Assembly: GCF_901709675.1 (NCBI RefSeq)
Contig: NC_051087.1
Span: 14,318,067 to 14,382,066, forward strand
Direction: 5' to 3'
From: Syngnathus acus
Lineage: Eukaryota > Chordata > Actinopteri > Syngnathiformes > Syngnathidae
Length of the DNA: 64,000 nucleotides
This document shows positions 1-14,000 of the stretch, piece by piece. Within the stretch, counting starts at the first letter, position 1. Each line of letters starts with the position of its first letter. The notes under the pieces were generated by a model. That model searched no databases. It saw only the letters and a list, made by a program, of their open reading frames with translations, and was not told where the DNA came from. The position numbers and the translations under genes were made by a program.

Positions 1-857
1 GACCGAGGAGACTGTTGTTGACTTCCGGAAGGGTCACACCCAACACCTGCCGCTGACCATCGACGGTGCTGTGGTGGAGAGAGTGAGCAGCACCAGATTC
101 CTGGGGGTGCACATCAGTGAGGATCTCTCCTGGTCCACCAACACCGCGTCACTGGCGAAGGAACCTCAGCGCCGCCTGTACTTCCTGCGGAAACTCAGGC
201 GAGCAAGTGCTCCTCCGGCCGTCATGACTACATTCTACCGTGGCACCATTGAGAGCGTCCTCTCCAGTTGTATCGCTGTTTGGGGTGGTAGCTGCACTGA
301 ATACAACATGAAGGCCCTGCAGCGCATAGTGAACACGGCTGGTAAGATTATTGGTGCTTCACTCCCCTCCCTGAAGGATATTTACACCTCCCATCTCGCC
401 CGCAAGGCGACCACGATTGTGAGTGATGTGAGTCACCCCGCTCACTCTTTGTTTGATCTTCTGCCCTCTGGGAAGAGGTACAGGAGCCTGCGCTCCCGCA
501 CCACCAGACTCACCAACAGTTTCATACTCCAGGCTGTTAGGATCATGAACTCTCTCCCCCCTTCTGCGTAGCGTCCTGTACTTTTGCGCTATATTCTGAC
601 TGTCTGCTGTATGCACACTTGCTCCATTTTTGCTCCTCTTATTTATGTTATTTATTTATTTGTTATTTATTCATCACTCTTATTTATTCATTGTTTGTGC
701 CTTCTTGTTTTTATTTTTTTGTGTTGTTTACTTGTATGTATATTGTGTACTATGTCTTGTCACCGTGGGATAGTGGGAACGTAATTTCGATTTCTTTGTG
801 TGTCTTGGCATGTGAAGAAATTGACAATAAAGCAGACTTTGACTTTGATTTGAGTTG
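1..857 (+). mobile_element. 3' end of a CR1/L2/Rex1-like LINE (truncated by window edge)
   Basis: An open frame runs from base 2 to the TAG at 569-571 and encodes the C-terminal part of a non-LTR reverse transcriptase. Visible motifs are TRFLGVHISEDLSW, RLYFLRKLRRA, FYRGTIESVL and LFDLLPSGKRYRSL, which are typical of the thumb and tail region of fish LINEs. An AT-rich 3' UTR follows and ends in the GACAATAAAGCAGACTTTGAC-type tail common to teleost LINEs. The catalytic palm would lie before base 1. The same protein segment recurs on the minus strand at 28093-29730. It lies within or upstream of sorcs3 as non-host sequence. The exact clade is uncertain. Confidence 0.85.
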
Positions 858-2058
858 ATGTTTCCAACCCCTTCTCTTCCCAGCGTGCCTCTCCATAGAT
901 TATGGTTTTGTCCCACTCAGGCATTGAAGTCTCCATGTAGGATTATCTTGTCCTTCTTGGGGACTTTTGATAGGATGGTGTCAAGGTCAGCATAGAAGGT
1001 CTCCTTTACTTCATCCTGTGCATCAAGCGTTGGAGCATACGCACTAATAACGGTGGCCATTTGACTGCTTGCAAGCATCAGGCGCATGGTCATTAGGCGT
1101 TCATTGATTCCCACAGGGAGTTCATAGAGGTGGTTGATGAGGCTGTTCTTTATGGCAAAGCCCACGCCATGGATACGTGGCTCACTTGCAAGCTTGCGCT
1201 TCCAAAAGAAAGTGTATCCGCCTTTCTCCTCCTTCAGCTGCCCGTCATCAGCCAGTCGGATTTCGGAGAGCGCTGCAATGTCAATCTGGAACCTCCTTAG
1301 CTCTCTTGAGATAATGGCGGTTTGCCTTTCAGGTCGATCACTGGCTTTGTTGTCATTGAGGGTCCTCACATTCCAGGTTCCAAAGTAGAATCGTAATTTA
1401 TGTTTATGTGGTGATCCCTCTGGATGCGGTAGTCCAGACAGGAGTTTCGAGGCAGGCTATTTTGAGGGTACCTTTTCTAACCCCCTCCCCTACTGGGGTG
1501 AGCAGAGTGGATCCTAAACAGGGCTGCTCAGTCATGGATGCAGCTGCTGAAAAGCTCTTTCTGCCTCAGTCCAAGAGCTTCGCGACTGAATCTATCACCC
1601 ACCGCCTGTGTACCAGGTTGTGGCTAGGAGCTCCCAGACTACACTGTCCTGCTCCCGTCACCACTTCCTGGTTGCCACAGGACTTTTTCTATCCGAGATG
1701 TAAAGTAGGATGGGTTCCCTTTCGGGAGGACGCCTGCGCGTGATGTCTTTTAATGTGGGGAGACTGATGCGCCTGCAGCCACCACACCACCCTTTGGCAG
1801 AGGGGGGGCCGGGTTCCAATGGCATGGAGAACCACAACAACTGGAGGCCATCCTCTGTTGCAGCCTTCATCCGCCTTCAGTGCCGTTGTGACATTGTCAT
1901 CATCCGCCACATCCACCGTTTAGGTATTTTTGGATCGCGTTTTGTCTGGAACCTCCCCTTCGACCTTACTGCCATGGGTGACACTAGCAGGAGCCTAAGC
2001 TCAGGTTCATTGGAACACACAAGGTTCTCCACCACGTCAAGGTGGCGATCCAGGAGAA
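857..2058 (-). mobile_element. 5' part of an RTE-like LINE: endonuclease fragment
   Basis: Read on the minus strand from about 1385 to 917 the sequence encodes an APE-type endonuclease start: WNVRTLND, then RFQIDIAALSEIRLAD, HGVGFAIKNSL, ISAYAPT and ILHGDFNA. These are the usual motif order of RTE/BovB-like retrotransposons (the 'craniofacial development protein 2-like' proteins). The SEIR motif stands where SETR is usual. The frame stops at a TGA directly after GDFNA, where an Arg codon (CGA) is expected, so a CpG-to-TpG change is likely. The rest of the element is missing. Bases about 1390-2058 look like 5' leader sequence of the same family, but that border is approximate. Confidence 0.7.
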
Positions 2059-3015
<957 letters not shown>

Positions 3016-3162
3016 GTAGCCGGCATTCGAGGCATGTTGATTGCCAACAAACGGCAAGGCAACCAAGTAAAGACCTTCATCACCTACAACAAAGGAAGAG
3101 ATTGGAGGCTCCTGCAAGCCCCAGCAACTGACCTGGATGGAAATGAAATTCACTGCATTTTG
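3016..3162 (+). CDS. sorcs3: sorcs3 exon A: VPS10 beta-propeller blade
   Basis: Encodes 49 codons from [14 protein letters not shown] to EIHCIL, phase 0 on both sides. It includes TYNKGRDW, a degenerate Asp-box, and the cysteine of HCIL. The acceptor (ACCATCAG) has a weak pyrimidine tract and the donor is GTAAGA. Confidence 0.93.
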
Positions 3163-6080
3163 GTAAGATGCAGTGACCCCAATGCTTGTGTTTAAAATTA
3201 GATGTAAAACACGCAAAATGCATAATACCACCAACACAAAGTGCAAAGTTCTTTTTTTTTTCATTAAATCTCAAAATTTGTGTGAATCAAAGAATAAAGT
3301 ACCTTATTTTAGTGCATCTCTGGATAGGGAATGAGGGATTGATTTATCGTTATCAATATGTATTGTATCAGTCAAAAAACATGCTGTACACGATTGAGTA
3401 GAAATCGATTTATAATATTAGAACTCGGATGAGAAACTGGGATGTCACCGGAACTGGTATTTTGCTTACACGGTAACTCTTAGCGCTAGTACTTTAATTG
3501 TTACAGACCAAATTCAGGGGAAAATTGCAGTTTAGGTGAAAACCTGTTCCTATTAAGAAATCCAGGTTTCTGCAAAGCTAGACAGCTAGACAATGTATCG
3601 ACGACATTTTCTTTATTTACTTCATTGCTATCCTACCATGCAGTTACAACAGCCATTAAAGGGAATTTGCTCTATGCTCATGTTAGCTAGCAAAAAGGAT
3701 GACGAACGGGGCAGGACGACTAAGTGCAACATGAACACAGTTTAATGGACAATGAAGGGAAAGGGGAATAGGAGGACTGGAGCGTCGACAGGAGTAGGTG
3801 TGCCCAGGAAGCAGCGTCAGAGCGGAGAGCAGCAGTCGTTGGTGAGCGGGCAAAGGGCTTCGCTGAACCAGACAGGTCCCCGGCTAGTGGTGATCAAGAG
3901 CAGGCAGAAAGGTCAAACCTCATGGAAAGCGAAGCAGAGCCAGCAAACAGGCATACAGAGGAGACAGGATTGTGGTCAGAAACAAGGGACAGCTCAAGGC
4001 AGGCAGTGTTCACGAATGGTCAGTCAGTCTGACAGACAAGCAAGATCGGCAACAGGTACCAAGAGCAGGGAACAGCACGGAACAAACTGACAAAGTGTGA
4101 CTGGAGAAGTACGCTTAAGGTGGGTGGCGTCTTGATGAGTGGGTGATGAACAACAGGTGTGGGCAATGAGTGCAGGTCTGGAGGGGTAGGAGCAGAGAAA
4201 CAGAACTGTCCAGGGTGCTGACAAGGCAGTAATCATGTAGATCAGGGGTCACCAACTCCGGTCCTCAAGGGCGCCAATCCAGCCTGTTTTAGGTGCAGCC
4301 CTGCAACAACACACCTGATTCAAATGATCAGCTCATCAGCAAGCTCTATTAAGGCTGATAGCGATCCTGATTATTTGAATCAGGTGTGTTGCAGGGGGGA
4401 TACATCTAAAACAGGCTGGATTGGCGCCCTTGAGGACCGGAGTTGGTGACCCCTGATGTAGATTAAAGTAAATTATTTTAACCTGAAATTAACATTTACG
4501 AATCAGGCAGGCAGGCATCGTCCGTCGTCATAGACATCAATACATATAGCATTTCATTTGATGGTCGTTTTATGAGTTATCTTTTCACGGTTTGTTTTCG
4601 CTGTTTTGTTGCACTTCCATAAAGCTACTGAGTACCAAGAAAAGCACAATATAAAATAATGTATTATTATTATTATTATTATAATTATTATTATCATAAA
4701 GCCCCAAATATAAATTGGCTTGCATCATAGCTGTATGCTGATGTTTGTAATAATCCAATCCACGTCAAAACCGCTTAAGAATTTAAAGGGTTGTAATAAA
4801 CGGAGCGAAATGCAAACACTGTCTATTGAATCGTTTCTATGGCTTTGGCAACTTGCTCCCAAGAAGAAGCATGCAAGCTAACCCATGCAGCGATTGCTGC
4901 GAGGACTATTTAACACAATTTTCCAACATGTGCAATAACCGACCCAAATTCTACAGTTGGCCACAATGCAATGTGAGTCCCTACTTAAGGTAAGCCATTT
5001 GGAACAAAAGAAAAAAGAAAAACAAACAAATCAATACCGTGGTGGCAATGCTGTTTAATACATTCTCAAGTAAATTAATATTTGGCTTTGAACAAACATT
5101 TTGAACAATGTATGGTCCAAAAAATGTGCTTATATACAGTAAGTCTTCTGAAATCAATAGGGAAATTTACATTTATTTTCCAGGAAATATGTATTCCGCC
5201 CCACATATTTGTATAATTGTATATATATTTGTGATCCTGTTTTGGTCTTATTTTCTAGCCTTCCTGTTCACTTAATCTTCAACTACAAACTTCAGACAAC
5301 CCCTACTTGTCAGGCGCAATTTCCACGAAGAGCTCAGCACCGGGGGTTATTGTTGCCACAGGTAGGAGAAACGTTGAAATGAACTATCCATTGTCAAATA
5401 ATAATTCAAATGATTTGAATTACAGTATGTGTCAAGACAAAAATATAAAAGCAAACATCTCCCTCTCAGAGAGAAAGTGCATTGAACATAAGCAGATATT
5501 GGGGATAGCCATTTTCCTTGAGAGAAGTAAAAATAAAGAATAGGTCTTTAAAAACAGTATAGAATCCCAAGGTAAATTCAGGGGCCTTGATCTGCAAACG
5601 GTACCAGCATTTTTCCCATTTGCATCTCTGTTTCTGTCCACACACTGGGGCCAATTTTCGTGCCCAGCTCAAGTCCAGTCCTCAGTGCAGTCTGTGCGCA
5701 TATTGGTAGGATCGCGTTTCACTTTTTACTCTTCAAATTCTATTATTAGACCAATGTGTTTTTATCTTAAAGTAATTTAAGGTAACACTGAGATACTTTT
5801 ACTTGAATTTGAGTGACAAAAATCTGTTTTTATAATCATATTTGATGAGTTTGCATTTAATTGTGGCTCTGATCAAGCATTACTTAAAGTTTAAGGTTAT
5901 ACATCATATCTAGAAGAAAGAAAATCTCCATTGCTGTGTTTGTCAATTGTTTCATTATTAGGCGGAAAGACGTAGCTAATCTGTAATGATTTTTGAATGA
6001 TATGGCCAAGGTTAGAATAATAAACAATGCCCCCCACCAAAAATAAATACTAGTACTACTACTACTACTGCTACTACTAT

Positions 6081-6123
<43 letters not shown>

Positions 6124-9100
6124 GCTACTACTACTACTACTACTAATAATAATAATAAGGGGCAGCTCGGTGGGGCACTAGTTAGCACGTCCGCCTCACA
6201 GTTAGGAGGGTGCTGATTCTACCTCCGACCCTCCCTGTGTGGAGTTTGCATGTTCTCCCCGTGCCTGTGTGGGTTTTCTCCGGGCACTCCGGTTTCCTCC
6301 CACATCCTAAAAACATGCTTGGTAGGCCAATTGAGCACTCCAAATTGCCCCTAGGTGTGAGTGCGAGTGCGGATGGTTGTTCGTCTCCGTGTGCCCTGTG
6401 ATCGGCTGGCAACCGGTTCAGGGTGTCCCCCGCCTACTGCCCGATGACTGCTGGGATAGGCTCCAGCGACCCCCATGGGGACAAGCGGTATAGAAGATGG
6501 ATGGATGGAAAATAATAAGTAAACAGTAAGATATAAACTACATTTTGGAGTGACGTTACTGTTATGGTGTCCTTAGGCAACCCAAGCTTAAGTGTCTCTT
6601 CTTGCATGCCTGTATGTGCGTGATCTAATTCTTTGTATGCTGTGCAACACAAAATATACAAAAAATTGCAAGTTGATTTTTTCCTTGAGGGATTGTAATA
6701 TGCATGATAAAAAAACAATTAAATTATACAGTATATAATATACTGGTGGCCAACGTTTTTCTTTTGCGCTTTATTGGTGCGGTTTACTTTGCTTGCTGCA
6801 CCTCTTAAGACATCATCTAGTGCAAAGATCGTATTATGTTGTCTAAAAGCTTCAGGCATCCATAGGGGAGAACTTGCGGTCTTCTATTATTTACATGGAC
6901 TGAAAAACCGTTACAGCTCTGAGAGTGGAGCATGAGAAGCATTATAATCCCATAGATGGTGGGATTGAAAGCTCACCTTCAAAAATCAGTTAAACATAAC
7001 TCAAATATATTCACGTTATAAACCAGATTGATAATTTTATTCATTCATTCGTTCATTATTTGATTGCCTCTTTATGGCGAGTTAGCCTTATTTTTATTTT
7101 TAGGGTTGTGGTTTTTTTGAGGGCCGCGTGTTGTTCCATGTGGCTAACTGCCTGATTGCCAAAGGTTCTGGGTTTAAATCTGGACTTTGACCTTTCTGCG
7201 TGAAGTACTGTATGTATGTTCTCCGCATGAGTTTTGTCTGAGTACTTCACTAAGATTGAATGGTTTTCTGTCTATATATGTCCCAAGATTGACTGAAGGA
7301 GTGTCCAGAATCTGAATAGCGTTAGTAGTCGAAAATGGTTTGATGGATGACTTTTTTTTCCCCGTGTTACACTGTGCATGAACGAAAGCAAAGTGAACAA
7401 TAATTAGCTAATGACTGCTGCGCGTGCTGGTTGCAACTAGCAAGAGAAGCTTTCAAATGAATAGCAGTTGAAAGCGATCATGAAAGTACATGCATAGCTT
7501 TGCTCCAATATCTATCTTAATATTTTAACAATCTGAGTGAGAGAAGAATAGCTTGCCAAGTTTTCATCTGTTTTTTTCTTTTTCCTTTATTTCTCTTTTT
7601 TCTTGACATGATTAGTGGCTACCCTCAGAAGCTTTGATACATTTATCCACCCCAGGCACAGAATGGCAGTAAAATACAGGGATGCCTACTTTCAGCATGC
7701 TCCTGGAAGCCAGCCTTTCTGAAGGAAATGTTGCTGTACTGTTGCTTTTATGAGTTGTAATGAGGGATGAGTAAATGTCCGTTGAATATCAGATAATGAT
7801 TTTATTGCAACTTTTGTTTTTAGTTTAAAAAATGAAAAGGACAAAAAGATAATAATTTTATGGTATTTCTTAATCCCAAGTGTGGAATTGTATGTTGTCT
7901 ATCAGATGTTTTGTTCTGTCACACATTCTGTTAACTACAGGGAATATTGGAGCTGAGCTGTCCTACAACAATGTTGGCATGTATATATCATCTGATGCTG
8001 GAAATAGCTGGAGACAGGTGAGAGCTTCATAAAATAGTTCAGGATTTATCATACCAAGCAGAACATCTTTTGTAATAATCTCACATAACTACCGTATTTT
8101 TCGCACCATAAGGCACACTGGATTATAAAGTGCACCCTCATTGAATTTTTTATTTTAGGAATTATTTCATATATAGGGCGCACCGGATTAAAAGGTGCAT
8201 AAAATAGAAGCTATACTGCAACAAACTGAGGTTGGCTCGGGCTGCGATATGCATCCACTCGCCAATAACCAATGAGCTCTGCATCCACTCGCCAATAACC
8301 AATGAGCTCTCTGTAAACAATCGCATTTCTCAAACTATCTCCTATAAAAGTGAACACATTGGTACTGCTTACCGTATTTTTCGGACTAAAAGTTGCTCTG
8401 GAATAAAGGTTGCATTAGCCATAAAATGCACAATAACGTGAAAAAAAAACATATAAAAGTAGCTCCGAAGTATAAGTCGCATTTTGGGGGAAATTTATTC
8501 GACAAAATCCAACACCAAGAACAGACATGAATGAGCAACAACAGGCTAAACGATAGTTATGCTAACGTGACAAAAACACAAACGAAGAGCTGAGAACGGG
8601 CCTGACGTAACATTCAGAGTTATTCAAATAACTATTATATAAATAGCACGTTTATAAAACCATCTGTGTCACTCCAATTCATTAAATCCATCGATCGTCC
8701 TTTCATGTCAACAATGCCGGCCGGGTGCTCGCCGCTGACGGCGGTTGCACTTCAAAATATTCCACAGGCCCATATAACGATATATAAATTATATAACAAA
8801 ACTATTATATAAGCAATAATATTAGCAAACCATCCGTGTCACTCTAAATCGTTAAATCCATCGATCAAATTCCTCGTCCTTTGTCAACAACGCCGCGCCT
8901 GCGCCCTGATGTCAGCCTCGTCGTTATTCCACAGATCTAGTATATAACTATATTATAGCGTTAACAAAGTACAAGGAAAGATCCAGGTTTGGTAAAGGGC
9001 TCTTTATTTAACAAAACAAGAGTTCAACGAGCCAACAACTACTGAACTGTAACGATAAAAACATATACACGTTGCTACACGAAATAAAATATATCAAATA

Positions 9101-10949
9101 ACTATAACATAAATAGTTCACCGCCACACGGCCCCAAGAACCGGCGTCGACTTCCAGGCGTGTGGCGTCGTGGACTTCCATCCCCGGAGGTGGCACTTCC
9201 AGCCACGGAGGTGGAAGAGACCTCCATAGAATAAGACCGGGCGTGCGTAAAAGCCATGTCCGAGCCCCATCCACCGTCCCCGGACAGCCACCCGGCCGCA
9301 CGCCGGCCCCCGACTTTCATCCACAGAGGTGAAAGAGAGCTCCATAGAGTAGGACCGGGGGTGCGTAAAAGCCATGTCCGAGCCCCATCCACCGTCCCCG
9401 GACAGTGGATGGGCGTGCGTAAAAGCCATAATAGTTTTTCAAACCTTCTGTGTCACTCCAAATCATTAAATCCTTCAAACTCTTCGTCCTCCGTGTCACT
9501 TACAAACAAAGCCGCTAATGATGCCGGTCGTGCGTGGGGCCCTTCGTCATCTTCGTCATCCCGTGATCGAATCTTTGTCCTTTATGTAAACAACCGCCGC
9601 ACCACGCTGCGCCGCGCCGCTGACATCACTTGAAATTCAAATTACAGTAATCCCTTGCTACATCGCGGTTCGTTTATCGCGGTTTCACTTTTTTTTTTTT
9701 ATTTTGAAAATTTATGAAAAAAATCACATATAAGTCACTCCTCAGTATAAGTCGCCCCCCCACCCAAACTATGAAAAAAACGCGACTTATAGTCCAAAAA
9801 ATACGGTACTTATGTTTCCGTTCCACATCGATCTGTAAATTTACTCGAAACATTGATGGAGCAACCTATTTTGAAATGAAATAGCCTCGTGCGTATAGCA
9901 GCTATCATGATAGCATTAGCCACCCGCAAACTCCCATGAGCCTCAGCTCGCAAACTCCCATGAGCCTCAGCAAAGTGTCGTGGCGGCCCCCTGTAAACAA
10001 TCACGTTTCTCAAACTCTCTCCCATAAAAGTGATTGGAACCGACTAAAGACTGATTTAACACATTGGTGCTGCTTGTTTATGATTCCGTTGGATATTGAT
10101 CTGTAAACGTACTCAAAAACATTAACGGAACAACCAATTTTAAAATGAAATAGCCTCGCGGGTACAACAGCTATTCAGTGATGCCCCTTGACCACGGTTG
10201 CAGTAATGCTGGGAAGCGAAGTGAATCGTACTGAATCGTTTTGGCAGAACGCTGTGTACAACCAGTATGGATCAACAAATTCATCAATTGATCCATATAT
10301 AAGGTGGTCTGCATTATAAGGCGCACTGTGTTTTTTTGAGTAAATTTTAAGTTTTTAAGTGCGCCTAATAGTGCGGAAATTACGGTATTTTTACAGTGAG
10401 TATTTTCCCCCTTTATGGTTACCTACAAGTTGTTATTAAAGGTAGCAATAAGCGAATAGATGTAGTCTCTAAAGGTGGCTGTCAGTGGGCATTACTTGTT
10501 AATTTTCTTTTCATTCTAAGATATTTTATGTGTGATCAATAATGTTCAGATTTTTGAAGAGGAGCACAATGTTTGGTTTCTGGACAAAGGAGGGGCCCTT
10601 GTTGCTGTAAAACAACCTTCTGTGCCAACCAGACACTTATGGTATGTTAATATTTTCTTTCACATTTATATTGCTTTTTATATTGATTTTTTTTTACTTG
10701 CGTTCTTAGCCACACAGTTAGTAATTAGTTTCTTTATTAGTGGTGTAACGATGCGCTTTTTGACCGATGCAATGTGAAGTGATTTATTGAATCACAAAGC
10801 GATAAATCACTTTTTTAAATGATACGTTAAAAGTAATTTTGAAAATATATTTCTACGTGATGTTTTGACAATGGCCTTTTTGCAAATAAATGAACTAAAA
10901 GTAACTAAATTGTTTTATATATATATATATACATATATAATTATATATA

Positions 10950-11007
<58 letters not shown>

Positions 11008-14000
11008 CTATACTATATACTACATATATATATATATATATAATACTATATATATATATATATATATAATTATATATATATAATTATATATATTATTATA
11101 TATATTATTATATATATAATTATATATATATATAATTAATTAAAACATTTAAAAATAAAATAATAGTTTAAAATAATCAGTTTTTGCTAAAACGAGCGCT
11201 TCCTGAAGACTAAATTATCCTTAGCTTTAAATATGAGTATGAATGATCGATAAATGCCGCATGCGGAAGGCTGGCAACCAGTCAAGAGTGTATTCTGCCT
11301 TTTGGCCAAAGTTAGCTGAGATTGGCTCCACCTCACTCTCATATGTAGAATAGAAACTGGATATAGTAGATGAATGCATGATTTATGAGCATTATGATGT
11401 CCTATATGTGACATACATGTAGCTATGTATGGTACAATAAGTAGGTACTGGGCAATCTAAACGTTTTTTTTTCGAAGCACTTGTCACTAACATTCAGTCA
11501 TTTCAGCCTCATTTATTGTGTTCATGTAAGCTCTACATCCAGAGCTCCCAGACTGAGGTCTTGATGGGTAAAGGGAGCAATAATGTAAAATTGGTGGTCC
11601 CATTTTTGTGTTTGCGAAAAGAATCCCCCTAGTTTATTTGAATGCATGTTGTGTTGTGACGTCAAGTAGTCAACTTGCTTTTTGAGTGATGCATCAGATC
11701 ACTTGCCTATGGCTGGAAATATGTCTTTTCTTATTTTTTTCTAATCGCAAGGTGACCCCGACACAGGGGCTGGGGGGGTTGATGAAGGCGAGCCAAGCGC
11801 GAGCGCCTCTTTCGACATTAAGACGGCATATATATTTATTTTTTTACCTTCCGGCAGTATTGATGCTGGAAAATTGCGCAAATTACTCAAATTTGTCAGA
11901 AGTGAACCAACAAAATGCTACGCTGAACTGAGGCAGAGCCAAGATGGCAGAGCCATCACAGCGTCACAGCTCCCCTTCGCCTCCCTTTCTTCTATGGTAA
12001 TATGGCTGTGCCCAGTGTGTCTCCACAAATTGGCTCAACGTTTTTGGATAAAGTTTTTCTTGAAAAACAATGTATATTTTTCCTTCTGAGCTCCACAGGT
12101 GCACTTTAACAATTAACACATTAACCTCCTTGTCATCCAATTGGGAGAGGTGGGTCAGTGTTTCTCCCAAAAAGAAGTAAACCCATTTCAGTTTTCCCAA
12201 TTTTCATCATGACAGCTCTAAAATAAGTATGATGCTTTTTATCCCACAACCAATTTGGTTGCCATATAAAACAACACAACTACTACCTTTATGCCGCCTG
12301 CATATTGCTGTGGCGTATTTTACTAACTTTTTGGGTACTCAGTAAACACTTTCCAACCCAGAATCTCATAATAGGTGTAAATCTGAGCTATTTGTGCTTT
12401 CAGTATTTTAGCCAAATGAAAGCTCTGAGGGATTTTTTCTACTGTGACTGCTTGTGGGGGATGCTCTCTCTCCATATTTGTGGCCTCAGCATTGTTTCTG
12501 CACGTTACACTCGGGTCCTCCAACTTCAGCTCCAGTGTTGGGCTGCTGTCAAAATCAATAGAGCTCATTCCCCAAAATGATGAGAGCGCCCCTCATATGG
12601 CCTTCCTTCCCTTCAGCAGTTGCGCATGAAATAATTCTACTTTTAGTGGATCATGCGCTCTCTATATTTTTTGTGGCGGATCTTTACTTTGATAAACAGA
12701 TGGCTATAACACCATTACACTGAAGTGTTCAACAGTTAATTACAAAGAGACTGTGAGTTGTGTCTGTTGAGAGGAGCGAGTGATTGTGATCTCCACCTTA
12801 GTCCTCCCTTATGACTAAGCTCTAATAGAGACTGTGATCTGTTTTCCGTGCCATTTCTGTTGCTGGGTTTTTGATGCGAATATGTTTTGACACACATATA
12901 CAGGGTCAGTTTTGACGAAGGGAGGCAATGGACCCAACACAGCTTTTCCTCTGTGCCTCTGTTCGTGGACGGCGTTTTGGTAGAAGCTGGGGCAGAGAAC
13001 CAGATTATGACGTAAGTCTAACACATTCCCTAACTGAAATCATTATGTTTCAAATGATTCCTTTTTTCAGCCTGTGTTACAATGTTTAAAGTTAAAAAGC
13101 TGTTTGCATTAGTGTGGTAATCTGGATTAGTTTTTGCAGAATTTAAAGGCTAAACAGAAACAATAAGGTGCTATGCAATATTTCTAGGCATGCTGACTTT
13201 TGGTATTTTGAAGCAATATTTTGAAATGTCAGTTTAAGGATGATTTAGGAAATTTTGTTTCACTTCAAAAAACCTTCAGTGTAATACAGAAAACAGTTAC
13301 TACAAGTTGTCTTTTGGCTTTCAAAATAAACAAGACTTGATTCGTAGAAAAAAGTTTAACCTTTAATTTCTTAACAGACTGAATATAGAGAATTTAAGTG
13401 AGAGCACTCTCAATAATAAAATATATTTATACTATGCTATCTTTGCGAGGGTCACAGGTAAAATCAAATCCCAGCAGAATCTGGGCAAGAGGTGGAGTAC
13501 ACCCTGTGCTGGCCGCCAACCAAGTGCAGGGCACACACACAATCGATCACCTCTAAGGACGACTCAGAGTTTTTAATTTAAAAGCATGTTTTTGGAATGT
13601 GGGAGGAAGCCAGTGTATTCAAAGTGAACAAACAAGCACGGGAGAACATGCAAAGTTTACACCGGATAGTTTCAAATTCAAACCTCCAACCACAGTGAGC
13701 CAGATGTGCTAACAACTTATTCACCATAGACACATTCCCAAGTCCACATTTTTTTTATTTTAATTTTTATTCATTTATCATTGGCTGTGGTTGCTTTTCT
13801 ATCAGTATTCTTATTTTACGTTTACGGGGTTAGAGGACAACTTTATATTAATTAAAGGAGCCCACCGTTATAGAATTATATGAAATATTGCAGATGGTTT
13901 TTTTTTGTGTGTAAATACGCTAGCTTTACTCTAATACCTAAAACTGCACGACTTCTATTTGGCCAATTCAATCGTGTGTTTTTAAAGTAGCTATATTTTT

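Larger units (their letters stand above)
3163..5258. other. Intron A-B (2.1 kb)
   Basis: Holds a probable transposon-derived block (about 3690-4234), a complete hAT MITE (4243-4455) and a short TTA run (about 4663-4695). 3170-3690 and 4470-5250 show nothing recognisable. Confidence 0.6.

Noticed and set aside
6159-6514. tRNA-like or SINE promoter in the abundant fish repeat
   Set aside because: I could not find convincing A and B box elements or a cloverleaf, so it is annotated only as an interspersed repeat.
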